Virus record (IMG/VR): IMGVR_UViG_3300002488_000125
Span: 1 to 20,221 of that record
DNA from: a virus
Reading direction: 5' to 3' (one strand)
Length of the DNA: 20,221 bases
How positions within the stretch are numbered: the stretch's first letter is position 1; the number at the start of each line of letters is the position of its first letter. The position numbers and the translations under genes were made by a program. This document shows, in pieces, positions 1 through 6,271 of the stretch. The notes beneath the pieces were generated by a model. It did no database searches. It was not told the DNA's origin and was given only the letters and a program-made list of their open reading frames with translations.

Positions 1-2
1 TT

Positions 3-50
3 TGTCATGCAGATGATGTTTGGGCGTGTGGGGTGTATGGATGTGCATAA
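3..50 (+). CDS. Possible 3' end of an upstream Cys-rich gene (partial)
   Basis: The frame starting at base 3 is open from the window edge and reads CHADDVWACGVYGCA before a TAA at 48-50. It carries three cysteines in 15 residues, which suggests the tail of a zinc-binding or Cys-rich protein whose start is off the window. After the TAA the same frame continues for 40 more codons with three further closely spaced cysteines (KCSGC-type spacing), ending at a TGA at 171-173. No function is assigned. It overlaps the next ORF, and either or both could be non-coding. Confidence 0.25.
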   Translation, partial: CHADDVWACGVYGCA

Positions 51-288
51 TGTAAGGAGATTGTACAAGGTAAATGTAGCGGATGTAACCCTCTCAAAGT
101 CAGCGAAGCTAGAGACCAAGAAACAGAAGGTGATGAACTATGTCAGTCTGTTTACTGGGGCGCGAACAACTGAGAAGATCTGGGACTCATGGTGTGAACA
201 AGTTATGTGGAACCAGTGTAATCGTGGGCGGTTCTCATCGGCTGATGAAGTATCGCGTCTGCATCTAACTGTACTAACAGGAGAGTAA
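7..288 (+). CDS. Hypothetical small protein at the window edge
   Basis: This open frame (93 codons from the first ATG) ends at TAA 286-288, and the Shine-Dalgarno sequence of the next gene lies inside its 3' end, as in the other tightly packed genes here. The start is uncertain. ATGs at 7, 13, 16 and 37 have no clear ribosome-binding site, an AAGGAGA at 54-60 lies directly against a TTG at 61 (too close), and an ATG at 133 follows AGAAGG at short spacing. The frame is also open to the window edge. The product has a Lys-rich stretch followed by a Trp/Cys-containing C-terminal half. I do not recognise a family. Confidence 0.45.
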   Translation: MQMMFGRVGCMDVHNVRRLYKVNVADVTLSKSAKLETKKQKVMNYVSLFTGARTTEKIWDSWCEQVMWNQCNRGRFSSADEVSRLHLTVLTGE

Positions 289-289
289 A

Positions 290-646
290 ATGAGTGAAAC
301 AAACAAAGGTGTACTGGTTGATCCTTACACAAAAACAATCAGTAATGTGCAAGTCGGAGACTACAAAGATATCAAGAAACATTTGCAGTGTTCCGTGTTC
401 TGTAGTGGCGGGCGAGACGAAGGTGGTGATGCCATCTACGTGAACGATGAAGGCCTGTATACTGAGACTGAGTTTTGGTATGCCCCAGAGATCTACCCGT
501 ATCCGTATGCAGGTCGAGTGTTGTTCCTTGGTATTGATGCAGGAGGGAACAGTGCTGACTCATTCTTGGACGCCGAAGATTTGGAGGACATAGATGCTAA
601 GTTTATGTCGCGTGATGAAGTTAAGGTAATGGTGGATTTGTACTAA
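290..646 (+). CDS. Acidic DUF3846-like small protein
   Basis: This is a 118-residue protein with a good Shine-Dalgarno (AGGAG, 279-283) 6 nt before the ATG. It begins with a KGVLVDPYTKTI strand-type segment, then has DAIYVNDEGLY and GRVLFLGIDAGGNSADSF. That order (a dialled-in residue value, a 'YvNDEG' turn, then 'GpvlflG.D..G') resembles the DUF3846 family found in phages and plasmids; the assignment is from memory and tentative. By count it has 23 Asp+Glu against about 10 Lys+Arg, so it is clearly acidic. Its stop overlaps the next start (TAATG at 644-648), so the two are probably translationally coupled. No enzymatic residues are evident; the role is unknown. Confidence 0.7.
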   Translation: MSETNKGVLVDPYTKTISNVQVGDYKDIKKHLQCSVFCSGGRDEGGDAIYVNDEGLYTETEFWYAPEIYPYPYAGRVLFLGIDAGGNSADSFLDAEDLEDIDAKFMSRDEVKVMVDLY

Positions 647-933
647 TGAGTATATACACAGACGGAACAGAGTACACATGTACTCACTATTGGTGGGACG
701 CAGAGGATAATGACTTTGAGTTGGTTGCAACATGGAAGTATGAGCGCAACTATCCCGATGCTCCAGACTATTGGCACTTGATTGATGTTGATCTGGACTA
801 CTATGCGGATACTTTACCGAATCACCTTGTTGAGTTGGTAAACGCGGGTTGTCAAGTTAGTGGGGACATATGGTGTGAGGTTGATCGTGAAGGTCCTAAT
901 TTAGAATCCCTGAAGGAGGTCGAGTACTCATGA
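646..933 (+). CDS. Highly acidic hypothetical protein
   Basis: This 95-residue protein is coupled to the upstream gene by a TAATG overlap and to the downstream gene by ATGA at 930-933. I count 22 Asp+Glu and only 4 Lys+Arg, with many aromatic residues (several Trp and Tyr). Such a strongly negative, aromatic, small protein from the early side of a phage genome is the profile shared by DNA-mimic and anti-restriction proteins, but no named family is recognised and this is inference from composition only. It could equally be a simple host-takeover or scaffolding peptide. There is no signal peptide or membrane segment. Confidence 0.65.
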   Translation: MSIYTDGTEYTCTHYWWDAEDNDFELVATWKYERNYPDAPDYWHLIDVDLDYYADTLPNHLVELVNAGCQVSGDIWCEVDREGPNLESLKEVEYS

Positions 934-1145
934 TTTGGTTCTCAACAGACTGCCTAGCAAACTGGGTTGAGTCGTTACCTGACGAATACAACTGCGTTGA
1001 AGATGAAGAAGGAATACGAGAAGCAACAGCGACACGGCTCCGTACTTATCAGGAGCATATTCAGTTTCTTGAGCAACGCATTGACTTAGCTGAGAATGTT
1101 ATTGGTGAATTGTACTTGATGTTGAAGGAGGTTGATGGTATATGA
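930..1145 (+). CDS. Small acidic coiled-coil-type protein
   Basis: This 71-residue protein starts at an ATG overlapping the previous stop (ATGA), with a strong AAGGAGG at 913-919, 10 nt upstream. The C-terminal half (about residues 28-68, from IREATATRL through QFLEQRIDLAENVIGELYLM) has a leucine/isoleucine heptad-like spacing consistent with an alpha-helical coiled coil. It is the third consecutive acidic protein (about 16 acidic against 5 basic residues). No family is recognised. Its operon position, immediately before a DNA-methyltransferase-like gene, makes an accessory or anti-defence role thinkable but unproven. Confidence 0.6.
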   Translation: MIWFSTDCLANWVESLPDEYNCVEDEEGIREATATRLRTYQEHIQFLEQRIDLAENVIGELYLMLKEVDGI

Positions 1146-1172
1146 CGCACCGATTAAGGAGGAGCAGACAGC

Positions 1173-1793
1173 ATGAAAGTTTTGATCGCTTGTGAGTACT
1201 CAGGAAAAGTGCGGGAAGCCTTCCGCGCCAAAGGCCATGACGCTTGGTCATGCGATCTGTTACCGGCAGACGACGGGTCACCTCACCACATACAAGGAGA
1301 CGTGCTAGAAATTCTCAATGACGGATGGGATTTGCTAATCGGGCATCCCCCCTGCACGTACCTGTGCAACAGTGGTGTGTGTTGGCTACATACACGGCCT
1401 GAACGTTGGGAGCAGATGCGCGAGGGTGCGGAGTTTTTTAAGGCATTATGGGAGGCTGATATTCCAAAGATCGCCATTGAAAACCCAATCATGCATAAGT
1501 ACGCCAAAGAGATTATTGGCGCGAACCAAACGCAATTGGTACAGCCATACCAGTTCGGCCACCCTGAATCTAAGGCCACGTGCTTATGGCTCAAAGGTCT
1601 CAATCCGCTAGTAGAGACTCATAACGTCAAAGAGGTTTGGAAGTCTCGACCCAAGAGAGAAGCACAACGGCTTCATATGTTACCGCCATCAGAAGAGCGG
1701 TGGAAACTGAGGTCAGAGACGTATCAAGGCATCGCTGACGCAATGGCGGATCAATGGGGCGATGAGAAGGTAACGGAAATGTGGTCTGCATAG
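1173..1793 (+). CDS. Cytosine-C5 DNA methyltransferase-like protein, short form without target-recognition domain
   Basis: This 206-residue protein starts at an ATG preceded by AAGGAGG at about 1156-1162. It has the C5-methyltransferase landmarks in order: an N-terminal SAM-binding-type strand (VLIACEYSGKVREAF, residues 3-17, motif I-like), an acidic residue after strand 2 (CDLLPAD, 27-33), HPPCTYL at 58-64 with the candidate nucleophile C61 (motif IV), IENP at 102-105 (motif VI), a QPYQFGHPESK segment in the motif VIII position, and a C-terminal YQGIADAMADQWG helix resembling motif X. Classical enzymes such as M.HhaI are about 330 residues and carry a target-recognition domain between motifs VIII and X; that segment is nearly absent here. 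The expected role is methylation of phage cytosines for restriction evasion, with unknown and perhaps short specificity. Activity is not guaranteed. Confidence 0.75.
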   Translation: MKVLIACEYSGKVREAFRAKGHDAWSCDLLPADDGSPHHIQGDVLEILNDGWDLLIGHPPCTYLCNSGVCWLHTRPERWEQMREGAEFFKALWEADIPKIAIENPIMHKYAKEIIGANQTQLVQPYQFGHPESKATCLWLKGLNPLVETHNVKEVWKSRPKREAQRLHMLPPSEERWKLRSETYQGIADAMADQWGDEKVTEMWSA

Positions 1794-1807
1794 AGGGGGC
1801 AGAAATT

Positions 1808-2032
1808 ATGAGTGATTATCAACCATTATACGTGTTTTCGCGTATACCGAATGATGAGAAGGGCAAAGCGTTTGTCGATCAGATGCGGCAATATTTCAAC
1901 CGTGGCAGGTACAAAATGAAAGTACGTGGGTCGGGGTTGATCGAGGGCGGGAGTTGGAAAGAGCACCGCTACGGAGCACCGCTCGACAAGTCAACGCATT
2001 TACGTGTGTATATTGAGGAAAAAACAGTATGA
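1808..2032 (+). CDS. Hypothetical basic small protein
   Basis: This is a 74-residue protein. The frame is open from 1781, but the ATG at 1808 is preferred because AGAGGGGGC lies just upstream at a usual distance and because it avoids overlapping the methyltransferase gene. The product contains a basic mid-section (NRGRYKMKVRGSG) followed by a Gly-rich loop and a strand-like C-terminus (THLRVYIEEKTV), suggesting a small alpha/beta fold that might contact nucleic acid. No family is recognised. The stop overlaps the start of the next short ORF (ATGA at 2029-2032). Confidence 0.6.
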   Translation: MSDYQPLYVFSRIPNDEKGKAFVDQMRQYFNRGRYKMKVRGSGLIEGGSWKEHRYGAPLDKSTHLRVYIEEKTV

Positions 2033-2139
2033 AACTATTTTTCTACAACTGGGCAGGTATTTTGTCTGTCAATTTATTATTACAGGTGTCGTATATTTTA
2101 TCGGCAGAGTGGGAATTATTTTTACGAACAATATTGTAA
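2029..2139 (+). CDS. 36-residue putative single-pass membrane peptide
   Basis: The ORF begins at an ATG overlapping the previous stop (ATGA) and ends at TAA 2137-2139, exactly filling what would otherwise be a 120-bp gap. The peptide begins MKLFFYNWAG and is followed by a hydrophobic stretch (ILSVNLLLQVSYIL, residues 11-24), then a charged SAEWELFLR tail. That is compatible with one membrane helix. Stop-start coupling and the fit between two solid genes support translation. Function is unknown; small phage membrane peptides include holin-like, superinfection-exclusion and host-inhibitory proteins, none of which can be chosen from sequence alone. Confidence 0.45.
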   Translation: MKLFFYNWAGILSVNLLLQVSYILSAEWELFLRTIL

Positions 2140-2152
2140 CAGGGAGTAAGAT

Positions 2153-2443
2153 ATGAGTGGACGTAAGAATCTTTGGACCGAAACGCAGATTGCTACGTTG
2201 CGTAAGATGCGCTGTCACGGCGCTACCATACGAGAGATTGCTGAAGAAGTAGGTAGAACTACTCATTCTGTATCTACGTTTATCAAGAATCATGCTCACA
2301 AGTATGGTATTGAAGTTGCGTCACGGACTCTGCATAACGGAGACTTTGACAAAGAGTGGCATGGTGTGATACCCTGTGGGCATTGGATGATAACCAAAGC
2401 ATGGGGTAAAAAATGCGATGTCAAGCCTGCGACAAGTTGTTAA
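2153..2443 (+). CDS. Helix-turn-helix DNA-binding protein
   Basis: This is a 96-residue protein with AGGGAG just upstream of the ATG. Residues 8-52 (WTETQIATLRKMR, then GATIREIAEEVGRTTHSVSTFI) form a trihelical homeodomain/Myb-type or GcrA-like unit: an initial W-T-x-x-Q-I helix, a G-x-[ST]-x-x-x-IA helix, the turn VGRT, and a recognition helix HSVSTFIKNHAHK. The C-terminal part contains two further cysteines but no clear zinc site. It probably binds phage or host DNA as a regulator. It sits directly upstream of a zinc-binding gene and of the promoter at 2576-2604, so that promoter is a natural candidate target (inference). It overlaps the next gene by 31 nt. Confidence 0.7.
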   Translation: MSGRKNLWTETQIATLRKMRCHGATIREIAEEVGRTTHSVSTFIKNHAHKYGIEVASRTLHNGDFDKEWHGVIPCGHWMITKAWGKKCDVKPATSC

Positions 2444-2598
2444 ATGATTTTGAATCTACAAGGAAATCAACAACTTATGACGACTATTTAGATTTGTGTA
2501 ATGAATGTTACTCATACATTAGAGACGATGTGAAAGCAATCGAGCGATATGATTTAATGTCGATTGAAGACAGAGTTGACAGTGAGAAAAATTCGTGA
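2413..2598 (+). CDS. Small Cys4 zinc-binding protein
   Basis: This 61-residue protein starts inside the 3' end of the HTH gene, after GGGGTAAAAA. Residues C3-x2-C6 (CQAC) and C29-x2-C32 (CNEC) give a treble-clef/zinc-ribbon-like Cys4 site with a 22-residue loop, followed by an acidic helical tail (from RDDVKAIERY). Short proteins of this form are frequent in marine phages and are usually annotated only as hypothetical. It might bind nucleic acid or act as an adaptor for a host protein. The -35 box of the next promoter lies within its last codons. Confidence 0.65.
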   Translation: MRCQACDKLLNDFESTRKSTTYDDYLDLCNECYSYIRDDVKAIERYDLMSIEDRVDSEKNS

Positions 2599-2604
2599 TA
2601 CAAT
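2576..2604 (+). promoter_or_regulatory. Sigma-70-type promoter for the primase/polymerase unit
   Basis: TTGACA (2576-2581), a 17-bp spacer, then TACAAT (2599-2604), with TG at 2596-2597 giving an extended -10. The predicted start is near 2611, leaving a leader of about 30 nt to the ATG at 2642. The -35 is inside the end of the zinc-protein gene. The match to the bacterial housekeeping consensus is 11 of 12 box positions, so host RNA polymerase would be expected to use it. Confidence 0.8.
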
Positions 2605-2641
2605 GTCACTATATAGTTTCTAAGAGAGGATTATTATTATT

Positions 2642-2884
2642 ATGTATAATATACCTACAGAGATGACTCTTGAGGAGTTCAACAGTGCCATGACTGAGGC
2701 CAATGAGCACTTCTTATTGACTGATGTTGTGAATTTAATTTACCGTCACGGTCTGCATAAGTTCTTGTTGAGCCTCGCGGATCATTGTGAAGATGGACTG
2801 AGCACGTATGCGTTGGCTGAACTTGCAAAGATCTACAAGGAGAATGAACTTGACTTTTGTAAAGACGCACCAACCATGCAATGA
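2642..2884 (+). CDS. Hypothetical helical protein, first gene after the promoter
   Basis: This is an 80-residue protein. The ATG is preceded by AGAGAGGA (2623-2630) with an 11-nt ATT-repeat spacer. The sequence is mostly amphipathic helix (MTLEEFNSAMTEANEHFLL, then DVVNLIYRHGLHKFLLSLADH and a LSTYALAELAKIYKEN helix), with no catalytic motif. It overlaps the primase-helicase gene by about 40 nt and shares the same transcript, so it may be a small replication accessory, but no family is recognised. Confidence 0.65.
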   Translation: MYNIPTEMTLEEFNSAMTEANEHFLLTDVVNLIYRHGLHKFLLSLADHCEDGLSTYALAELAKIYKENELDFCKDAPTMQ

Positions 2885-4436
2885 CTGTGGTTCTAGCGAT
2901 GGGCTTGCTATCAATGATGATGGATGGACGCACTGCTTTGTCTGTGACGTACGTACAGCCCCTCAGAGAGACGATCTACCATTAACCAATACGGAGGTAC
3001 AGGTGGAAGCAAAAGTATTGTCAGTTACCCCTGAAAATTACAGGACTATTATTGACCGTGGTATCAACAGTGAGACCGCACGAACGTACAAGTGTGCCAA
3101 GTCTGGAGACAAGTATCACTTTCAATACACCAATGAATCCGGCGATATAATTGCGGAGAAGGTGCGTACACCTGATAAGCATTTTTCCATTGCAGGAGAT
3201 TGGACAAGCGCTGGGCTGTATGGTCAGCATTTGTTCTCCAAAGGCGGGAAGTATGTGACGATTGTGGAGGGTGAGTTTGATGCGATGGCGGCATACCAGA
3301 TGCTTGGGTCTAAATACCCAGTAGTGTCTATCCGCAACGGGGCATCTTCGGCGGTCAAGGATGTGCAAAAGCATTATGAGTGGCTCGATTCGTTTGACAA
3401 CATTGTCATATGTTTCGATGCAGATGAAGCAGGACAGAAAGCATCATCGCAAGTGGCTGAGTTATTCGGGGCCAAGGCCAAGGTGTTTCGACACGCCCAA
3501 GGTATGAAGGATGCTTGTGACTATCTGGTGACTAAGCATAACAAGGAGTTTACGGATAAGTGGTGGTCTTCTGAGCAACATGTACCGGATGGTATTGTAG
3601 TCGGTAGTAGTCTGTATGACGATGTCATGAAACCTCTTGCACCGGCTGACTGCGAGTACCCCTTTACAGGTGTAAATGAGTTGACGTACGGGATACGCAA
3701 AGGAGAACTGGTAACGATTACCGCAGGTTCAGGACTAGGGAAGTCTCAATTCGTTCGGGAGATTGTGTGGCACATCCTGAATAAGACAGAAGATAACATG
3801 GGTCTAATGTTTTTAGAGGAGTCTATTCGCAAAACTGGACTGTCGCTCATGTCACTGGCGGCGAATCAGCCCTTACACTTACCGGATACTACCGCAACTG
3901 TGGAGGAGAAGAAAGATGCGTTTGACAGGACACTGGGAACTGATCGTATGTATTTGTTTGATCACTTTGGGAGCACTTCTGTTGACAATATCGTTAATAG
4001 AGTACGCTACCTTGCCAAAGGATTGGGCTGTAGTTATATTTTTCTGGATCACATTAGCATCGTGGTATCTGCTCAAGCCAGCGGGGATGAGAGAAAAGCA
4101 ATAGATGAAATCATGACTAGACTTCGTATGCTTGTGCAGGAGACCGGCGTTGCTTTGATTGTGGTCTCTCATCTCAAGCGCCCTGACTCCAAGGGCCATG
4201 AAGAGGGTGCGGCGACCTCTTTGGCACAACTACGTGGCTCTGGATCTATCGCCCAGCTATCTGATATGGTGATCGGACTTGAGAGAAACGGTCAGGCAGA
4301 GGATACGACAGAACGCAACACTACACGAGTGCGTGTGCTGAAGAACCGATTCAGTGGGACTACTGGGCCTGCTTGTGCCTTGCTATATTCGCACAGCACT
4401 GGTAGGATGAATGAAATAGATGATGAGGATATCTAA
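2844..4436 (+). CDS. Bifunctional DNA primase-helicase (T7 gp4-like)
   Basis: It unwinds the fork and lays primers for the phage polymerase. Numbering from the ATG at 2844 (530 residues): a Cys4 zinc-binding site C12/C15/C31/C34 for primase template recognition; TOPRIM acidic residues at E142 (VEGEFD) and D192/D194 (CFDADEAG); Walker A GSGLGKS at 295-301; Walker B IFLDH at 399-403; a sensor H443 (VVSHLKRP); an RGSGSIAQ segment at 464-471; and a candidate arginine finger R502 (NRFSG). The acidic tail NEIDDEDI parallels the T7 gp4 tail that contacts polymerase. The start is debatable. The frame is open from an ATG at 2808, the ATG at 2844 is almost touching AAGGAG (2837-2842), and a TTG at 2850 has ideal spacing; all three keep the zinc site. 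It is directly followed by a GTG-started gene. Confidence 0.95.
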   Translation: MNLTFVKTHQPCNDCGSSDGLAINDDGWTHCFVCDVRTAPQRDDLPLTNTEVQVEAKVLSVTPENYRTIIDRGINSETARTYKCAKSGDKYHFQYTNESGDIIAEKVRTPDKHFSIAGDWTSAGLYGQHLFSKGGKYVTIVEGEFDAMAAYQMLGSKYPVVSIRNGASSAVKDVQKHYEWLDSFDNIVICFDADEAGQKASSQVAELFGAKAKVFRHAQGMKDACDYLVTKHNKEFTDKWWSSEQHVPDGIVVGSSLYDDVMKPLAPADCEYPFTGVNELTYGIRKGELVTITAGSGLGKSQFVREIVWHILNKTEDNMGLMFLEESIRKTGLSLMSLAANQPLHLPDTTATVEEKKDAFDRTLGTDRMYLFDHFGSTSVDNIVNRVRYLAKGLGCSYIFLDHISIVVSAQASGDERKAIDEIMTRLRMLVQETGVALIVVSHLKRPDSKGHEEGAATSLAQLRGSGSIAQLSDMVIGLERNGQAEDTTERNTTRVRVLKNRFSGTTGPACALLYSHSTGRMNEIDDEDI

Positions 4437-4652
4437 GTGATTAAACGCATACATGTTAATCAGCACAACATCCGCGCAAATGCAAAAGGTGCTGACTTGC
4501 CTATCTTTACGGTCAAGACTTATAAAGAGAACCGCAAAGGTAACAGGGTTGTCATTCAAGGAGACTCTGAGTTAGTCTATAGTCCTGACAAGCCTCTATC
4601 TTGTGGTGCGAAAGTGTGGATTGAAACAGAAGCGGAGGTAGTAATTGAATGA
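4437..4652 (+). CDS. Conserved-type hypothetical protein between helicase and polymerase
   Basis: This 71-residue protein starts with GTG directly after the helicase stop (TAAGTG) and overlaps the polymerase start by 4 nt (ATGA). The sequence is strand-rich and basic at the N-terminus (KRIHVNQHNIRANAKG) with a KTYKENRKGNRVVIQGD turn and an acidic C-terminal strand (KVWIETEAEVVIE), consistent with a small beta-barrel. Similar short proteins accompany T7-like replication genes in marine phages as I recall, but no function is established. Its place suggests a replication accessory (inference). Confidence 0.7.
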   Translation: MIKRIHVNQHNIRANAKGADLPIFTVKTYKENRKGNRVVIQGDSELVYSPDKPLSCGAKVWIETEAEVVIE

Positions 4653-6271
4653 AGGTATTGGTTCTCGACATTGAGACCAATCTAACGCACGATAATATTT
4701 GGTGCTGTGTTGCGAACGGTGATGTGTACACGGATGCTACTGGTCTGCAAGACCTGATCAATTCGCATGACATCATTGTCGGGCACAATATCATTGGGTT
4801 TGACGGGCCAGTGTTGTCTCGGGTTTGGGGAGTCAAGATTCCCCTCTCCAAAGTTCGTGACACTCTGGTCATGTCAAGGTTAGCAAACCCTCAGATTGAG
4901 GGAGGACACAGCCTACGTGCGTGGGGTGAACGTCTTGGTGATTTTAAAGATGACTTCACAGATTTTGACGGGGGTCTAACTCAAGAGATGATTGACTACT
5001 GCAAGCAGGATGTCCATGTCACAACACTGCTTTACAATCGACTAAAGCGAGAGCTTGATTTAATTGTCGGGTGTGCTGTGGAACTTGAGCATCAGATTGC
5101 ATTCATAATGAAGAGACAGGAAGACAATGGGTTTAAACTTAATATGCCAGAGGCTATCTCTCTATTGGCTCAACTTAAAGATCGAATGTCTTTTATTACT
5201 GACCACTTGCAAAATATATTTCCTCCGATTGTGGAAGAGCGTTGGTCTGAAAAAACAGGCAAGAGACTCAAAGATCGGGTTACCGTATTCAATGTGGGTT
5301 CAAGGCAACAGATCGCGCAAAGGCTTCAAAACCTTGGTGTCAAGTTTACTAAGAAGACTGAGAAAGGCAGTATCATAGTTGATGAGGGAACACTGAAGGA
5401 CATTGATTTACCTGAAGCACAACTGATCTCTGAGTACCTGATGATACAGAAACGTGTAGGCTTATTAGACTCTTGGATTGATAACATCAAAGATGATGAG
5501 CGTGTACACGGTAGAGTAATTACCAACGGTGCTGTGACCGGACGAATGACACACCAGAAACCAAATATGGGACAGATTCCTAGTGTTAACAGTGAGTATG
5601 GCGCTGAGTGTAGACGGCTGTGGACTGTTGATGATGGTAATGTACTGGTAGGTAGTGATCTATCAGGCATCGAACTACGGTGTCTTGCACATTACATGCA
5701 AGATAAAGAGTGGACAGAAGAGTTGTTGAATGGAGACATTCACCATAAGAACGCGATTGCGGCGGGGATTACCAGACCACAGGCCAAGACTCTTATCTAC
5801 GCCACGCTTTATGGCGCAGGACCAAGCAAGATTGGTGCTATTGTGGATGGGACGGCTAAGGATGGACAAAAGATACTTGACCGCTTCTATCAGGGAACCC
5901 CTGCGCTTTCTCGACTCATGTCAAAGGTTAAAACGATGGCGAGCAAAGGGTACGTACGCGGCTTAGACGGTAGACGGATTATCGTTAGGTCAGAACATGC
6001 CGCCCTCAATTCACTATTGCAAGGATGTGGGGCTATTATTGCAAAGCAATGGTGTATTGAAGCCCACAAGACTCTCAAGAAGCAACGGGTTCCTGTCAAG
6101 CAAGTTGCGTTTGTGCATGACGAAATCCAGATTGAAACAAAGGAGGAATATGGTCAACAGGTTGCGCTCTGCATGGTTGCCTCCGCTGTCAAGGCGGGGA
6201 TTACCTTGGGCTTTCGTTGCCCAGTAGACGCAGAAAGTAAAATTGGTTACAATTGGTTTGACACACATTGA
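4649..6271 (+). CDS. Family A DNA polymerase with 3'-5' exonuclease domain
   Basis: The replicative polymerase, 540 residues (T7 gp5 is 704). Exonuclease domain: D7/E9 (LDIETN), HNIIGFD at 46-52, and YCKQD at 117-121. Polymerase domain: TGRMTHQKPNMGQIP at 297-311; motif A with D337 (VGSDLSGIELR); motif B O-helix R376, K380, Y384, Y388-G; and motif C VHDE at 489-492. All proofreading and catalytic aspartates seen in the family are present, so the enzyme looks active. Y384 occupies the position of E. coli Pol I F762 and T7 Y526. The compactness comes from a short region between the two domains, and no thioredoxin-binding loop like that of T7 is obvious. The ATG overlaps the previous stop. The next promoter lies across its stop codon. 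Confidence 0.95.
   Translation: MKVLVLDIETNLTHDNIWCCVANGDVYTDATGLQDLINSHDIIVGHNIIGFDGPVLSRVWGVKIPLSKVRDTLVMSRLANPQIEGGHSLRAWGERLGDFKDDFTDFDGGLTQEMIDYCKQDVHVTTLLYNRLKRELDLIVGCAVELEHQIAFIMKRQEDNGFKLNMPEAISLLAQLKDRMSFITDHLQNIFPPIVEERWSEKTGKRLKDRVTVFNVGSRQQIAQRLQNLGVKFTKKTEKGSIIVDEGTLKDIDLPEAQLISEYLMIQKRVGLLDSWIDNIKDDERVHGRVITNGAVTGRMTHQKPNMGQIPSVNSEYGAECRRLWTVDDGNVLVGSDLSGIELRCLAHYMQDKEWTEELLNGDIHHKNAIAAGITRPQAKTLIYATLYGAGPSKIGAIVDGTAKDGQKILDRFYQGTPALSRLMSKVKTMASKGYVRGLDGRRIIVRSEHAALNSLLQGCGAIIAKQWCIEAHKTLKKQRVPVKQVAFVHDEIQIETKEEYGQQVALCMVASAVKAGITLGFRCPVDAESKIGYNWFDTH

Noticed and set aside
1283-1603. Minus-strand 106-codon ORF opposite the methyltransferase gene.
   Set aside because: It lies entirely within a gene with clear methyltransferase motifs, has no ribosome-binding site and no recognisable domain.
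2346-2374. TTGACA followed at about 17 bp by GATACC/ATACCC, resembling a promoter.
   Set aside because: The -10 match is poor, and it is inside the HTH gene, unlike the three strong promoters at gene ends.
2631-2641. ATT tandem repeat between Shine-Dalgarno and ATG, as a possible phase-variable spacer.
   Set aside because: Only about four units; there is no evidence of length variation and phage genes of this type are not known to use it.
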